Below, one piece after another: positions 17,369 through 26,938 of a stretch of 64,000 nucleotides of DNA. The notes under the pieces are model-generated. The model had not been told where the DNA came from. It was given only the letters and a program-made list of their open reading frames with translations, and made no database searches. Made by a program: the position numbers and the translations under genes. The stretch covers positions 1-64,000 of the forward strand of contig NZ_JYOO01000007.1 of the NCBI RefSeq assembly GCF_000956595.1, written 5' to 3'. Each line of letters starts with the position of its first letter. The first letter of the stretch is position 1. Origin of the DNA: Priestia aryabhattai B8W22. Lineage in GTDB: Bacteria > Bacillota > Bacilli > Bacillales > Bacillaceae_H.

Positions 17369-18842
17369 TTTTGTAATCATCCCACTGCTTATCCCGTTTG
17401 TTGTAGGTGTTGTGCTCATTTTTTTCAAAGACAATATTAAACTTCAAAGGATAATCAGTGTTTTATCGTTAATCACCACCACTGCTTTTGCTGCATATTT
17501 AGTACAGTTGGTTCAATCAAAAGGTGTTTTAACTCACGAGCTTGGGAACTGGAAGCCTCCTTTTGGAATTATTCTAGTAGCGGACATGTTCGCTTCCCTT
17601 CTCGTACTTACTGCTAGTATCGTAACACTATGCTGCGTTCTTTTTGCTTTTCATACAATTGGCGAAAGACGTGAACGCTTTTACTTTTATTCGTTTGTGC
17701 AGTTTTTATTAGTAGGCGTATTTGGCGCCTTCTTGACAGGTGATATCTTTAACTTATTTGTCTTTTTTGAAGTCATGCTTATGTCTTCGTATGCTCTTAT
17801 TGTAATTGGCGGTACAAAAGCACAGCTTCGAGAGTCTCTTAAGTATATTTTAGTTAATGTAATTTCATCCGCTTTGTTTGTAATTGCTGTTGCTTATTTG
17901 TACGCTGTAACAGGAACTCTCAACATGGCAGACCTTTCGCAACGAATTGCAGAGGCTAATCAGCCGGGAATTTTAACAACTATTGGCATGCTTTTATTTA
18001 TTGTATTTGCATTAAAAGCAGCTTTATTTCCAATGTATTTTTGGCTTCCAGGTTCGTACAGTGCGCCTCCACCGGTTATTATCGGATTGTTTGGTGCGCT
18101 GCTAACAAAAGTAGGAGTTTACTCTATTTTCAGGACTTTCACTTTACTGTTTTATCACCATCCTGAATTCACTCATCAAATTATCGGTTACGTTGCGCTT
18201 TTGACTATCGTTGTTGGTGCAGTAGGCGCCATTGCGTATTCGGATATGAATAAAATTTTAATTTATAACATTATTATTGCTGTCGGAGTCATTGTCTATG
18301 GTGTGACTTTAACAACAAAAGCAGGCTTTGAAGGAGCCATCTATTATTTAATTCACGACATGATTATTAAAGCAGCTCTCTTCCTTCTTGCTGGAAGCAT
18401 CATTCGAATAACTGGAACAACAAAATTAAAGAAAATGGGTGGGTTAATTAAAGACTATCCGCTGCTTGGCTGGATGTTTTTTATCGCTACTATTTCGTTG
18501 GCAGGAATTCCTCCCCTAAGCGGCTTTATTGGAAAATTTCTTTTAGTTCAAGGCGGTTTAGAATCAGAGAGCTACACGTTTGTAGGAGTTTTACTCGTTT
18601 CAAGCCTGCTCGTTTTATATTCTGCCATTAAGATTTTCATGAGCTGCTTCTGGGGTGAACCTACGCTTTCTTCTGGTCAAGAAAAAGTATCCCTTAAAGG
18701 AATTCTATACCCATCCGCTATCTTACTTGCTGTTTCTGTCTTTTTAGGACTAGGTGCAGAAGCTGTTATTCCTTATGTGTCAACAGCCGCTCAAACGCTT
18801 ATGGATCCTTCAATTTATATCCACTCGGTGTTAAAGGAGTAG
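17358..18842 (+). CDS. mrpD: Mrp antiporter subunit D
   Basis: A 494-residue antiporter-like subunit homologous to NuoM/NuoN of complex I, with about 14 spans. Key regions are VFFEVMLMSSYALIV, with the conserved membrane Glu, and FPMYFWLPGSYSAPPPVI and HDMIIKAALFLLAG, with membrane Lys and His residues of the proton path. ATG 17358 is favoured over ATG 17352 because AAGGGG is then 8 bases away. It overlaps the end of mrpC by 11 bases. Confidence 0.95.
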   Translation: MTSNFVIIPLLIPFVVGVVLIFFKDNIKLQRIISVLSLITTTAFAAYLVQLVQSKGVLTHELGNWKPPFGIILVADMFASLLVLTASIVTLCCVLFAFHTIGERRERFYFYSFVQFLLVGVFGAFLTGDIFNLFVFFEVMLMSSYALIVIGGTKAQLRESLKYILVNVISSALFVIAVAYLYAVTGTLNMADLSQRIAEANQPGILTTIGMLLFIVFALKAALFPMYFWLPGSYSAPPPVIIGLFGALLTKVGVYSIFRTFTLLFYHHPEFTHQIIGYVALLTIVVGAVGAIAYSDMNKILIYNIIIAVGVIVYGVTLTTKAGFEGAIYYLIHDMIIKAALFLLAGSIIRITGTTKLKKMGGLIKDYPLLGWMFFIATISLAGIPPLSGFIGKFLLVQGGLESESYTFVGVLLVSSLLVLYSAIKIFMSCFWGEPTLSSGQEKVSLKGILYPSAILLAVSVFLGLGAEAVIPYVSTAAQTLMDPSIYIHSVLKE

Positions 18843-18848
18843 ATCTGC

Positions 18849-19325
18849 ATGTCATTTCAACTATTATTAAACGTAACCATTGCATTCACATGGATGTTTT
18901 TGAGAGGGATTTGGACACTACCTTCCTTTATTATAGGATTTTTCTGGGGAGCGGTACTGCTGTTTGTTTTCCGCCGTTTTTTTCACAGCCGTTTTTACTT
19001 GCATAAAGTGTATGCGATCATTAAGCTGCTGTTTATTTTCATACGAGAATTATTCAAAGCCAATATTGCAGTTACTAAAGACGTATTGCGCCCTAAATTA
19101 AATATTCAGCCAGCCATCTTTGCAATGCCAACCCGTTTGGAGAGTGAATGGGAAATTACCATTCTTTCTCTTTTAATTACGCTAACGCCAGGCACACTGG
19201 TAATAGATGTGTCAGATGATAATTCTACTATCTATATTCATGCAATCAATACAGACGATATTGATGACATTATTACAGATATTCAGCAAACATTCGAAAA
19301 AGCTATTATGGAGGTGAGTCGTTAA
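18849..19325 (+). CDS. mrpE: Mrp antiporter subunit E
   Basis: A 158-residue subunit, identical in length to B. subtilis MrpE. Two N-terminal membrane spans precede a cytoplasmic domain containing SEWEITILSLLITLTPGTLVIDVS, the conserved core of the MnhE family. It begins 6 bases after mrpD and ends directly against mrpF, so translation is coupled through the operon. Confidence 0.94.
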   Translation: MSFQLLLNVTIAFTWMFLRGIWTLPSFIIGFFWGAVLLFVFRRFFHSRFYLHKVYAIIKLLFIFIRELFKANIAVTKDVLRPKLNIQPAIFAMPTRLESEWEITILSLLITLTPGTLVIDVSDDNSTIYIHAINTDDIDDIITDIQQTFEKAIMEVSR

Positions 19326-19610
19326 ATGCTCGATATTTTTTTAAACGTTTCGCTCATTCTCATTTCTGCTTCAACTATTGGGTTTGTTTATCGAGTGGTA
19401 AAAGGTCCGTCAACTGCTGATCGAGCAATGGCCCTTGATGCTATTGGAATTAACATCATTGCTATCACGGCCATCATCTCGATTATTTTTCGAACCCAGG
19501 CTTTTTTCGAAGTCATTTTACTGCTAGGCATCATAGCCTTTGTAGGTACCGTTGCTTTTTCTAAGTTTTTAGAGAAAGGAGAAGTGATTGAATATGAACG
19601 TGATCAGTGA
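19326..19610 (+). CDS. mrpF: Mrp antiporter subunit F
   Basis: A 94-residue membrane protein with three spans and the family segment RVVKGPSTADRAMALDAIG. The ATG follows the mrpE stop without a gap. MrpF has also been linked to cholate efflux in B. subtilis. The end overlaps mrpG by 23 bases. Confidence 0.94.
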   Translation: MLDIFLNVSLILISASTIGFVYRVVKGPSTADRAMALDAIGINIIAITAIISIIFRTQAFFEVILLLGIIAFVGTVAFSKFLEKGEVIEYERDQ

Positions 19611-19956
19611 AATCATTGTAGGAGCTTTCGTACTAATAGGGTCTCTTCTGACAGTTGTGACCATGATTGGGCTTATTCGCTTGCCTGATACGTATACAAG
19701 AAGTCACGCTGCCTCCAAAAGTGCTACCTTAGGTGTCCTGTTTGTATTAGTGGGCTGCTTACTCTACTTTTGGATTGACACTGGCCATATTAGTGCACGG
19801 CTAATTTTAGCGATTGTCTTTGTGTTTATCACCTCTCCTATTGCTGGGCATTTACTAGGAAGAGCCGCTTATTACAGCGGGGTTCCTCTTTCTGATAAAA
19901 CCGTTCGGGATGATTTGAAAACCAAACAGCAGAAAAAGCTTACCCATCATGAATAG
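19588..19956 (+). CDS. mrpG: Mrp antiporter subunit G
   Basis: A 122-residue membrane protein with three spans; LIRLPDTYTRSHAASKSATLG is the MnhG/PhaG signature. I keep TTG 19588 as the start because AAGGAG lies 6 bases upstream, although ATG 19594 is possible. It is the last gene of the operon, followed directly by a strong terminator shared with yugJ. Confidence 0.93.
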   Translation: MNMNVISEIIVGAFVLIGSLLTVVTMIGLIRLPDTYTRSHAASKSATLGVLFVLVGCLLYFWIDTGHISARLILAIVFVFITSPIAGHLLGRAAYYSGVPLSDKTVRDDLKTKQQKKLTHHE

Positions 19957-19992
19957 AAAAAACGCCGTGTCTTTTGCACGGCGTTTTTTTTT
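19957..19992. terminator. bidirectional terminator between mrpG and yugJ
   Basis: AACGCCGTG / CACGGCGTT stem with a 7-base loop, A-tract before and nine T after, between convergent genes. Confidence 0.9.
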
Positions 19993-20000
19993 CGAGAATC

Positions 20001-21164
20001 TTATAAAGAAGCGCGTAGGATTGCTAGTACATCTTCTTTGTTTAATTTTTTAAATTTACCAAATTCACCTTTAGCCATCGCACGATCAGCCATAAGATCT
20101 AATTTGTCTTCACCAATATCATAATCAGCTAAGCGAGTTGGTGCACCTAGGCTTGACCAGAATTCGCGAAGCTTATCAACACCTTCAAGTGCTACTTCTT
20201 TATCCGTCTTGCCTTCCGTATCTACGTTAAATACGCGTACAGCTACTTGCTTGAAGCGATCTACGTTCTCATCCATTACGTGTTTCATCCAGTTCGGGAA
20301 TAAAATTGCGAGTCCACCCGCATGTGGGATGTCATATACAGCTGATACCGCATGCTCAATATTGTGAGTAGCCCAATCGCCTTGGTGTCCCATTTGTAAC
20401 ATACCGTTTAATGCGATGGTACCATTGTATAAAATCGTTTCACGTAACTCGTAGTTCTCTAAGTCGTTTAATAATTTTGGTCCCGTTTCAATAACCGTTT
20501 GCAGTACTCCTTCACACATGCGATCTTGAAGCGGCGTATTTGTTGCAGCATGGAAATACTGTTCAAATACGTGGCTCATCATGTCGACCATGCCATAAAC
20601 TGTTTGATTTTTTGGTACAGTAAATGTATTAACGGGATCTAAAATAGAGAATTGAGGGAAGGTTGCCGGACTGCCCCAGCCGTATTTTTCTTGTGTTTCC
20701 CAATTTGTAATAACAGAACCAGCATTCATTTCTGAACCCGTTGCTGCTAATGTTAGCACTGTTCCAAACGGAAGAGCTTCAGCTGCGAATGCGTCGCGGT
20801 TAATGATGTCCCATACGTCTCCATCATATTTTGCGCCTGCTGCGATTGCTTTTGTACAATCGATTACGCTTCCTCCACCTACTGCAAGTAAAAATTCAAT
20901 ACCGTTTTCTTTACAAATATCGATTCCTTTGCGAACAGTTGTCAGACGTGGATTCGGCTCTACTCCCGCTAACTCATGTACTTCTGCATTCATGTCATTC
21001 AGTACATCCATTACTTGATCGTATAAACCGCTGCGTTTTACGCTTCCTCCGCCGTATACTAATAATATCTTTTTACCAAAGCGACTTGCTTCTGTTTTTA
21101 ATTGCTCTAATTGGCCTTTACCAAAAATTAATTTTGTAGGGTTATAAAATGTAAAATTGTTCAC
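20001..21164 (-). CDS. yugJ: iron-containing alcohol dehydrogenase
   Basis: A 387-residue group III alcohol dehydrogenase, close to B. subtilis YugJ, annotated there as an NADH-dependent butanol dehydrogenase. The cofactor-binding region has [10 protein letters not shown] and [14 protein letters not shown]; metal ligands lie in [12 protein letters not shown] and [18 protein letters not shown]. The actual substrate could be an aldehyde of several chain lengths. AAGGAGGAG lies upstream of the ATG. It is convergent with the mrp operon and follows the yug gene order. Confidence 0.92.
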   Translation of the reverse strand: MNNFTFYNPTKLIFGKGQLEQLKTEASRFGKKILLVYGGGSVKRSGLYDQVMDVLNDMNAEVHELAGVEPNPRLTTVRKGIDICKENGIEFLLAVGGGSVIDCTKAIAAGAKYDGDVWDIINRDAFAAEALPFGTVLTLAATGSEMNAGSVITNWETQEKYGWGSPATFPQFSILDPVNTFTVPKNQTVYGMVDMMSHVFEQYFHAATNTPLQDRMCEGVLQTVIETGPKLLNDLENYELRETILYNGTIALNGMLQMGHQGDWATHNIEHAVSAVYDIPHAGGLAILFPNWMKHVMDENVDRFKQVAVRVFNVDTEGKTDKEVALEGVDKLREFWSSLGAPTRLADYDIGEDKLDLMADRAMAKGEFGKFKKLNKEDVLAILRASL

Positions 21165-21384
21165 TATAAACTCCTCCTTACGAGCTTGAGTACATGCATC
21201 ATTATGAAGAACAAATTTTTGATTGTAAAGAAAATTGACTTCCTAAAGATTATTCCCTGTTGACTAGACGCTCACCCCATCCAAATGAACGTTTATTTGT
21301 CTGTATCTTCCAAAAGTAACTATGCATATTTTCCTCTAAAAAAAGCAGGCTAATAAGTGAACTACAAAACAAGGAGGGTTCATC

Positions 21385-21615
21385 ATGAGTGGTATTCAAC
21401 GTATTGCGCTCGTATTAACGATTATTGGAGCAATTAACTGGGGACTTATTGGCTTTTTTCAATTTGATTTAGTAGCAGCAATCTTCGGCGGTCAAACATC
21501 TGCTTTCTCCCGCATTATTTATGGATTGGTTGGAATCGCAGGACTGATTAACCTAGGTCTATTATTTAAACCTTCTGCTGAAGTAGAGCGTACAGAACCT
21601 AGAACGGAACATTAA
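21385..21615 (+). CDS. yuzA: DUF378 small membrane protein YuzA
   Basis: A 76-residue protein with two predicted spans separated by a short loop (FGGQTSAFSR), and the conserved INWGLIGFFQFDLVAAIFGG segment of the DUF378 family. It closely resembles B. subtilis YuzA, which occupies the same place between yugJ and yugI. Function unknown. AAGGAGGG precedes the ATG and a strong terminator follows, so it is a single-gene unit. Confidence 0.88.
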   Translation: MSGIQRIALVLTIIGAINWGLIGFFQFDLVAAIFGGQTSAFSRIIYGLVGIAGLINLGLLFKPSAEVERTEPRTEH

Positions 21616-21650
21616 AAAAAGAAGGATAGCTGAGCTATCCTTCTTTTTTT
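21614..21650. terminator. bidirectional terminator between yuzA and yugI
   Basis: GAAGGATAGC / GCTATCCTTC stem with A7 before and T7 after, between convergent genes. Confidence 0.9.
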
Positions 21651-21658
21651 CTTATTTC

Positions 21659-22060
21659 TTATTTCTTAATTAGATCTTCGCGGTTTGATTGCTCAATCCA
21701 CTCTTCTAATTTTTCTTTTAATGTGTTGAATCCTTGAGTAGATTCAGTATGAACTGTTGCTTGACCTTGACGCTTTTTAGCAGGTTTTTTAGGTGCAGAA
21801 GCTTCAGTTTTTTCTGGAGCTGGCTCAGTTGCACGAATAGATAAACCAATTTTACCAGTTGACTCATCAACAGATAAAACTTTAACGTTTACTTCGTCTC
21901 CTACTGATAAATGTTCGTTGATATCTTTAACGAAGCCATGTTTTACTTCTGAGATATGAACTAATCCTTGAGTTTCTTCATTTAATGCAACGAATGCACC
22001 GTATGGTTGAATTCCTGTTACTTTACCTTTTGTAACAGTACCGATTTCAAATTTTGACAT
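21659..22060 (-). CDS. yugI: S1 domain RNA-binding protein (general stress protein 13)
   Basis: A 133-residue protein with one S1 OB-fold (about residues 4-72): IGTVTKGKVTGIQPYGAFVAL, GLVHISEV and VKVLSVDESTGKIGLSIRA. A basic, Ala/Pro/Lys-rich linker and a short helical tail follow. B. subtilis YugI (GSP13) is ribosome-associated and stress-induced. It is sometimes misnamed as polynucleotide phosphorylase because of the S1 domain, but the nuclease domains are absent. It is located as in B. subtilis, between yuzA and alaT. Confidence 0.9.
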   Translation of the reverse strand: MSKFEIGTVTKGKVTGIQPYGAFVALNEETQGLVHISEVKHGFVKDINEHLSVGDEVNVKVLSVDESTGKIGLSIRATEPAPEKTEASAPKKPAKKRQGQATVHTESTQGFNTLKEKLEEWIEQSNREDLIKK

Positions 22061-22267
22061 ATAAACACTCCTAGATACCTTATTATTTTCACCATTATAG
22101 CCAATTTAAAATTATAGCACAGTTCATAGATTGAATCAAAAAGTAGTTATACTATATTTATTATTTACCAATTTCGTCACAAATATAAACTAACACTACA
22201 TTTCATCATAGCAAAAAAGATATTATATCAAACCGTCTATACGATATGACATAATATCTTATTTTTA

Positions 22268-23428
22268 TTATAACTTATTTTCAACAAAACGGCTAATCCG
22301 TTTTATGGATTCTTCTAATGATTCCATTGAAGAGGCGTATGAACAGCGAATATGTCCCTCTCCGCCTTTTCCAAATACATTGCCTGGCACCACGGCTACT
22401 CGCTCTTCAAGCAACAGCTGCTCAGCGAATTCTTCCGATGACAATCCAGTTTTCTTGATAGACGGGAACACATAAAACGCTCCTCCCGGAGAATGGCATT
22501 CCAGACCAATTTGATTTAACGACTTCACCATATAGTTCCGTCTTCTGCGATAGCTTTTTCTCATCTCTTCTACGTCATGCTGCCCATTTTGCAGTGCTTC
22601 AATTGCTCCATACTGTGCCATGGTAGGCGCACACATCATTGTATACTGATGAATTTTCAGCATTGCTTTAGCAATCTCAGTTGGTGCACATATGTACCCA
22701 AGACGCCATCCAGTCATAGCAAACCCTTTAGAAAAGCCAGAAATAATAATGGTTCGTTCTTTCATTCCTTCTAAAGAAGCAATAGATGTAAATTCTTCAT
22801 CATATGTTAATTCTGCATAGATTTCATCCGTGATAACAAGCAAGTCATGCTTGATGACAATATCCGCAATAGCCTGCAGCTCTTCTTTAGATAGTGAACT
22901 TCCTGTTGGATTATTAGGAGAGCATAAAAGAAGGGCTTTCGTGTTGCTTGTAATGACTTCTTCAATCTGTCTAGGCTGCAGTTTAAACTCTGTTTCTGCC
23001 GTTGTTTCAATTGCCACAGGAACTCCTCCTGCTAGAGAAATTAACGGACTGTAAGACACAAAGTTTGGCTCCACGACAATAATCTCATCTTCAGGGTTAA
23101 TCAAAGCTCGCATTGTAATGTCTAAAGCCTGACTTCCTCCAACGGTCACGATAATATCATCTTGATAATCATACGAGACGTTAAAATTTCTTTTCATATA
23201 CTTCATAATTTCAAAGCGGAGCTCTAAAAGCCCCGCATTTGCTGTATAAGAGGTATATCCTCTTTCCAATGATAAAATACTCGCTTCTCGAACAGCCCAA
23301 GATGTGACAAAATCAGGTTCACCTACTCCAAGAGAGATGACGTTATCCATACTTGCTGCTAAATCAAAAAAGCGGCGAATACCTGAAGGTTTCAGCTGTT
23401 GTACAGTTGTTGACAAGCGCTCTTTCAT
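22268..23428 (-). CDS. alaT: alanine transaminase-type PLP aminotransferase
   Basis: A 386-residue class I aminotransferase. The PLP lysine lies in SGFSKGFAMTGWRLGY; LCSPNNPTGSSLS and VITDEIYAELTY supply the Asn and Asp/Tyr that hold the cofactor. B. subtilis AlaT (YugH) makes alanine from pyruvate and glutamate and is controlled by AlaR, encoded next to it. The ATG overlaps the alaR stop (TAATG), so the two are translationally coupled as an operon. Confidence 0.9.
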   Translation of the reverse strand: MKERLSTTVQQLKPSGIRRFFDLAASMDNVISLGVGEPDFVTSWAVREASILSLERGYTSYTANAGLLELRFEIMKYMKRNFNVSYDYQDDIIVTVGGSQALDITMRALINPEDEIIVVEPNFVSYSPLISLAGGVPVAIETTAETEFKLQPRQIEEVITSNTKALLLCSPNNPTGSSLSKEELQAIADIVIKHDLLVITDEIYAELTYDEEFTSIASLEGMKERTIIISGFSKGFAMTGWRLGYICAPTEIAKAMLKIHQYTMMCAPTMAQYGAIEALQNGQHDVEEMRKSYRRRRNYMVKSLNQIGLECHSPGGAFYVFPSIKKTGLSSEEFAEQLLLEERVAVVPGNVFGKGGEGHIRCSYASSMESLEESIKRISRFVENKL

Positions 23429-23928
23429 TACGGAGACACCACGATTCTGCGATCTTCATCGCCTTGGTCGTAGATGGTACCATCGTGCTTGTATTTTTTC
23501 ATGATAAAGTGAGTCGTTGTAGATAAAACAGAGTCTAGCGTAGAAAGCTTTTCAGAAACAAAAAATGCTACTTCAGACATTGATTTTTCTTCAATAATAA
23601 CAGACAAGTCATATGCTCCTGACATTAGGTACACAGATTTCACTTCTTGAAAACGATAGATGCGCTCCGCAATCTCGTCAAAGCCTACTCCTCGCTTTGG
23701 TGCAACTTTTACATCTATCATAGCGGTGACGCCCTCATGTCCATCTACTCGTCTCCAGTTAATATCAGCTGAATATTGCACAATTACTTTTTCTCTCTCT
23801 AGCTTTTTAACAATATTAGAGGTTTCGTCAAACGTTAAATCCACCATTTTTGAAATACTATCTATTGAAATACGGCTATTTTTTTCTAGAATTTCTAAAA
23901 TTTCTAACTCTTTTTCTTCTAAGAACAC
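23428..23928 (-). CDS. alaR: Lrp/AsnC-family regulator AlaR
   Basis: A 166-residue feast/famine regulator. The N-terminal winged helix (about 1-60) has ELEILEILEKNSRISIDSISKMV; the C-terminal RAM domain (about 70-150) has FDEIAERIYRFQEVKSVYLMSGAYDLSVIIE, where an amino acid ligand would bind. In B. subtilis AlaR activates alaT in response to alanine. It is the first gene of the alaR-alaT pair and divergent from yugF. Confidence 0.9.
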   Translation of the reverse strand: MFLEEKELEILEILEKNSRISIDSISKMVDLTFDETSNIVKKLEREKVIVQYSADINWRRVDGHEGVTAMIDVKVAPKRGVGFDEIAERIYRFQEVKSVYLMSGAYDLSVIIEEKSMSEVAFFVSEKLSTLDSVLSTTTHFIMKKYKHDGTIYDQGDEDRRIVVSP

Positions 23929-24086
23929 CGCGTTCCCCTCCTACACCGATTAAATTTTTTCACTTTTTCCATTATATCAAATTTAAACACATCTTTAATG
24001 TGAAATCTATACCGGTAATTGAGTTTCATTTTATAGATTGCTGGAAATTAGGACAGACTAGAAAGAAAAAGATGGAGTGAAACAAA

Positions 24087-24935
24087 TTGACTGAATCTAA
24101 AATTACTTGCCACCAGCGTACTTTTAATGGAGTCAATGTTTACTACGAATGCCATAACTATCACCCTGATAAACCAGCTATTGTATTTATTCACGGCTTT
24201 TTATCATCCAGTTTTAGTTTTCGGCGTTTAATTCCTTTATTTGAAGATACGTTTTCTATCATTACGCTGGACCTTCCGCCATTTGGGCGAAGTGAAAAAT
24301 CGTTAACCTTTCAATACTCGTATAAAAACTTAGCCAAAATTGTCATCGAGTTGATTGACTATTTAAAATTAAAAGACGTTGTACTATCGGGACACTCAAT
24401 GGGAGGACAGGTTTGTTTGAACGTAGCAAAATTAAAGCCTTCTTGCGTATCAAAACTCGTTCTTCTGTGCAGCTCAGCTTATTTAGGCCCTTCACATTAT
24501 GGGTTGGTCATGTCTTCTTATGTTCCCTTCTTTTATCTGTGGGTAAAAACGTGGCTATCTCGCAAAGGTGTATTAGGTAACTTGCAAAATGTCGTATTTG
24601 ATCATCAGTTAATCGACGAAGAAATGATTGATGGCTATACTGAACCATTTTTGGATGACCGTACGTTTATGGCTTTGACAAGAATGATTCGTGATCGAGA
24701 AGGAGACCTATCCTCAAAGGATTTGCAGCACATAAAAAAACCAAGTTTACTCATTTGGGGAGAAGAAGACCGAGTTGTCCCTTTACATCTCGGACGTAAG
24801 TTAAAAGATGATTTAACAGATTCTACCTTTGTCTCTTTAAAGGAAATTGGACATCTTTTACCAGAAGAATGTCCCGACATTGTGCAGTCTCATATGGTCG
24901 ATTTCTTGTACGATGAACAGGCCCTGTCTCAATAA
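24087..24935 (+). CDS. yugF: alpha/beta-hydrolase YugF
   Basis: A 282-residue alpha/beta-hydrolase. FIHGFLSSSFSFRRL gives the oxyanion-hole region, SGHSMGGQV the nucleophile elbow with catalytic Ser, WGEEDRVVP the acid and EIGHLLPEE the catalytic His. There is no signal peptide, so it acts in the cytoplasm. The substrate is unknown. The start is TTG 24087 with GGAGTGA 8 bases ahead. It is divergent from alaR and located as in B. subtilis. Confidence 0.87.
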   Translation: MTESKITCHQRTFNGVNVYYECHNYHPDKPAIVFIHGFLSSSFSFRRLIPLFEDTFSIITLDLPPFGRSEKSLTFQYSYKNLAKIVIELIDYLKLKDVVLSGHSMGGQVCLNVAKLKPSCVSKLVLLCSSAYLGPSHYGLVMSSYVPFFYLWVKTWLSRKGVLGNLQNVVFDHQLIDEEMIDGYTEPFLDDRTFMALTRMIRDREGDLSSKDLQHIKKPSLLIWGEEDRVVPLHLGRKLKDDLTDSTFVSLKEIGHLLPEECPDIVQSHMVDFLYDEQALSQ

Positions 24936-25102
24936 TGACGGGGCGAATTCGTATATGTCACAAGAGGCGCTAACTTTAATAAAAAATTTAGTAGTGGCGC
25001 TTCAGCAATTTTTCACTTTCTTTATTGACTTCACGAGTTAACTTCGTTGACAAACGTATTAAAAATAAGCAAACTATTATATTAAAAAAGGGGGTACTTT
25101 TA

Positions 25103-26275
25103 TTGTCTACTTATTCTTTTGATCAATTAATTAACCGTACAGGTACGCAGTCCGTAAAGTGGGACAAAACTGATCTCGTTTTTGGAGCAAAAGATGTTCT
25201 GCCTTTTTGGGTAGCTGATATGGATTTCCAAGCGCCGCCTAATGTTCTTCAAACCATTAATGAGCGTGTCAAACACGGTATTTTCGGCTACACTTCCCCT
25301 ACTGAATCTACGGCAAATGCTTTATCATCTTGGGTAGAAAAAAAGCATCAGTGGACCATTGATCATGAATGGATTACATACAGTCCAGGAGTTGTGTTTG
25401 CCCTGAGTATGGCTATTCAAGCATTTACGGAACCCGGAGATTCAATTTTAATTCAACCTCCAGTCTATACTCCATTTTTTAACATGATACAGGTAAATGA
25501 TCGAGAAGTTGTTGAAAATCCGTTAAAACTTGCAGGCGATAAATACGAAATTGATTTTGCAGATTTAGAGAAAAAATTTGCGGAAGGCGTAAAATTAATG
25601 ATTCTTTGCAGTCCTCATAATCCAGTAGGACGCGTGTGGACAAAAGAAGAACTGAAGAAGCTTGCCGATCTTTGTCAAAAATACAATGTATTAATTGTTT
25701 CAGATGAAATCCATTCTGATCTAATTTACCATCCTTATAAACACATTCCCATTAGCATGGTGAGTGAAGATGCAGCCAATCGAACCATTACGTGTATGGC
25801 CCCTAGCAAAACATTCAATATACCCGGACTTCAAGCTTCAGCCATTATTATTCCAAATGAGAAGCTGCGCACACAGTATGTTCAGCAGCAGCAAAAACAA
25901 GGGTTCTCTAATTTAAATACATTTGGAATCATTGGATTAGAAGCAGCTTACAGCGAAGGTGGAGAGTGGCTAGAAGCGTTGCTTGTGTATCTGAAGAAAA
26001 ATGTAGATCTCGTGACGGGGTTTATAAGTGAAAACTTACCTGAACTGCGAGTCATTCAGCCAGAAGGAACTTATCTATTATGGATTGACTGTAACAAGCT
26101 GCACTTATCAGAAGAAGAATTACATGAACGCTTATTAGAAAAAGGCAAAATTGCCGTAGAAAAAGGCGAAAAATACAGCTCCACATATGGAAAAGGTTTT
26201 ATCCGCTTGAACATTGGCTGTTCACATGAACAACTTCAAGAAGGATTAAATCGCTTAAAAATAGCTTTAACGTAA
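25103..26275 (+). CDS. patB: cystathionine beta-lyase / C-S lyase PatB
   Basis: A 390-residue PLP enzyme of the MalY/PatB type, which cleaves C-S bonds of cystathionine and related amino acids to release homocysteine or thiols. Motifs are PFWVADMDFQAPPNV near the N-terminus, LCSPHNPVGRVW, VSDEIHSDLIY and the PLP lysine in APSKTFNIPGLQ. B. subtilis PatB has 387 residues. I set the start at TTG 25103, 7 bases after an AAGGGGG site; the frame stays open a further 26 codons upstream without a good site. It ends at a strong terminator. Confidence 0.9.
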   Translation: MSTYSFDQLINRTGTQSVKWDKTDLVFGAKDVLPFWVADMDFQAPPNVLQTINERVKHGIFGYTSPTESTANALSSWVEKKHQWTIDHEWITYSPGVVFALSMAIQAFTEPGDSILIQPPVYTPFFNMIQVNDREVVENPLKLAGDKYEIDFADLEKKFAEGVKLMILCSPHNPVGRVWTKEELKKLADLCQKYNVLIVSDEIHSDLIYHPYKHIPISMVSEDAANRTITCMAPSKTFNIPGLQASAIIIPNEKLRTQYVQQQQKQGFSNLNTFGIIGLEAAYSEGGEWLEALLVYLKKNVDLVTGFISENLPELRVIQPEGTYLLWIDCNKLHLSEEELHERLLEKGKIAVEKGEKYSSTYGKGFIRLNIGCSHEQLQEGLNRLKIALT

Positions 26276-26314
26276 AAAACAGCGTTCTTTCTCACGAAAG
26301 AACGCTGTTTTTAA
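26274..26314. terminator. bidirectional terminator between patB and the SodC-like gene
   Basis: ACAGCGTTCTTTC / GAAAGAACGCTGT is a 13-base perfect stem with A- and T-tracts on each side, between convergent genes. Confidence 0.92.
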
Positions 26315-26835
26315 TGTTTTTTTGAAATAACTCCGCACGCGATTCGCTTGCCAGAATTACCTGATGGCTCTGTCATTCCGTCATCACCTTGTTCGGTAAT
26401 AACAAGGGAAGAACCATCCATACGCTTAACGAGAGATGTCTTTCCTTCTTTTAACGTGACTTGAGGAACCATATCCGTTCCTGTATACGTCTGATCGTCT
26501 TCTACCACAATATTTTTCATATCGCCTAAATGCGGTCCTTTTGGATTTAACAGTCCGTGTTTCTTTTTATCAGGATCAAGGTGATTTCCTGCACTTTTAA
26601 AGTTAGGAGCTTTGCAAATTCCGATTTCATGAATATGTACGCCGTGTTCTCCAGGTGGAAGTCCGCTTAAATCGTAAGTAAACTCAATTCCATCAGCCTG
26701 CTCTTTCAACTTGACTGTACCGATGCTATCTCCATCTGCGTTATAGACTTTGACTTCTTTATTGGATATTTCTTTTTCCATACACCCCGTTAACAAGAAA
26801 AAAGGCACGGTTCCAATGAGTAGTAGTTTTTTCAT
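26311..26835 (-). CDS. SodC-like (Cu/Zn superoxide dismutase family) lipoprotein
   Basis: A 174-residue exported protein. MKKLLLIGTVPFFLLTGC is a lipoprotein signal with lipidated Cys18. The SOD beta-barrel has His67 and His69 (GVHIHE), His85, His93, His102 and Asp105, matching the zinc site and three copper ligands, and Cys74/Cys167 for the disulfide. The fourth copper ligand should lie in a VVIH motif near residue 147, where this protein has Thr (LVITEQGDD). B. subtilis YojM also departs from the full copper set. True dismutase activity is therefore doubtful; metal binding or structural roles are alternatives. ATG 26835 follows GGAGG by 5 bases. Confidence 0.82.
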   Translation of the reverse strand: MKKLLLIGTVPFFLLTGCMEKEISNKEVKVYNADGDSIGTVKLKEQADGIEFTYDLSGLPPGEHGVHIHEIGICKAPNFKSAGNHLDPDKKKHGLLNPKGPHLGDMKNIVVEDDQTYTGTDMVPQVTLKEGKTSLVKRMDGSSLVITEQGDDGMTEPSGNSGKRIACGVISKKH

Positions 26836-26938
26836 GTTGCCCTCCAATCGCATATGCACTAGCGAAAGTTTTAGATGTCTTTCCATAGATTGTCCAGCAA
26901 CATATCATTTTAAACGCTTACATTTTATTTGCATTTCA

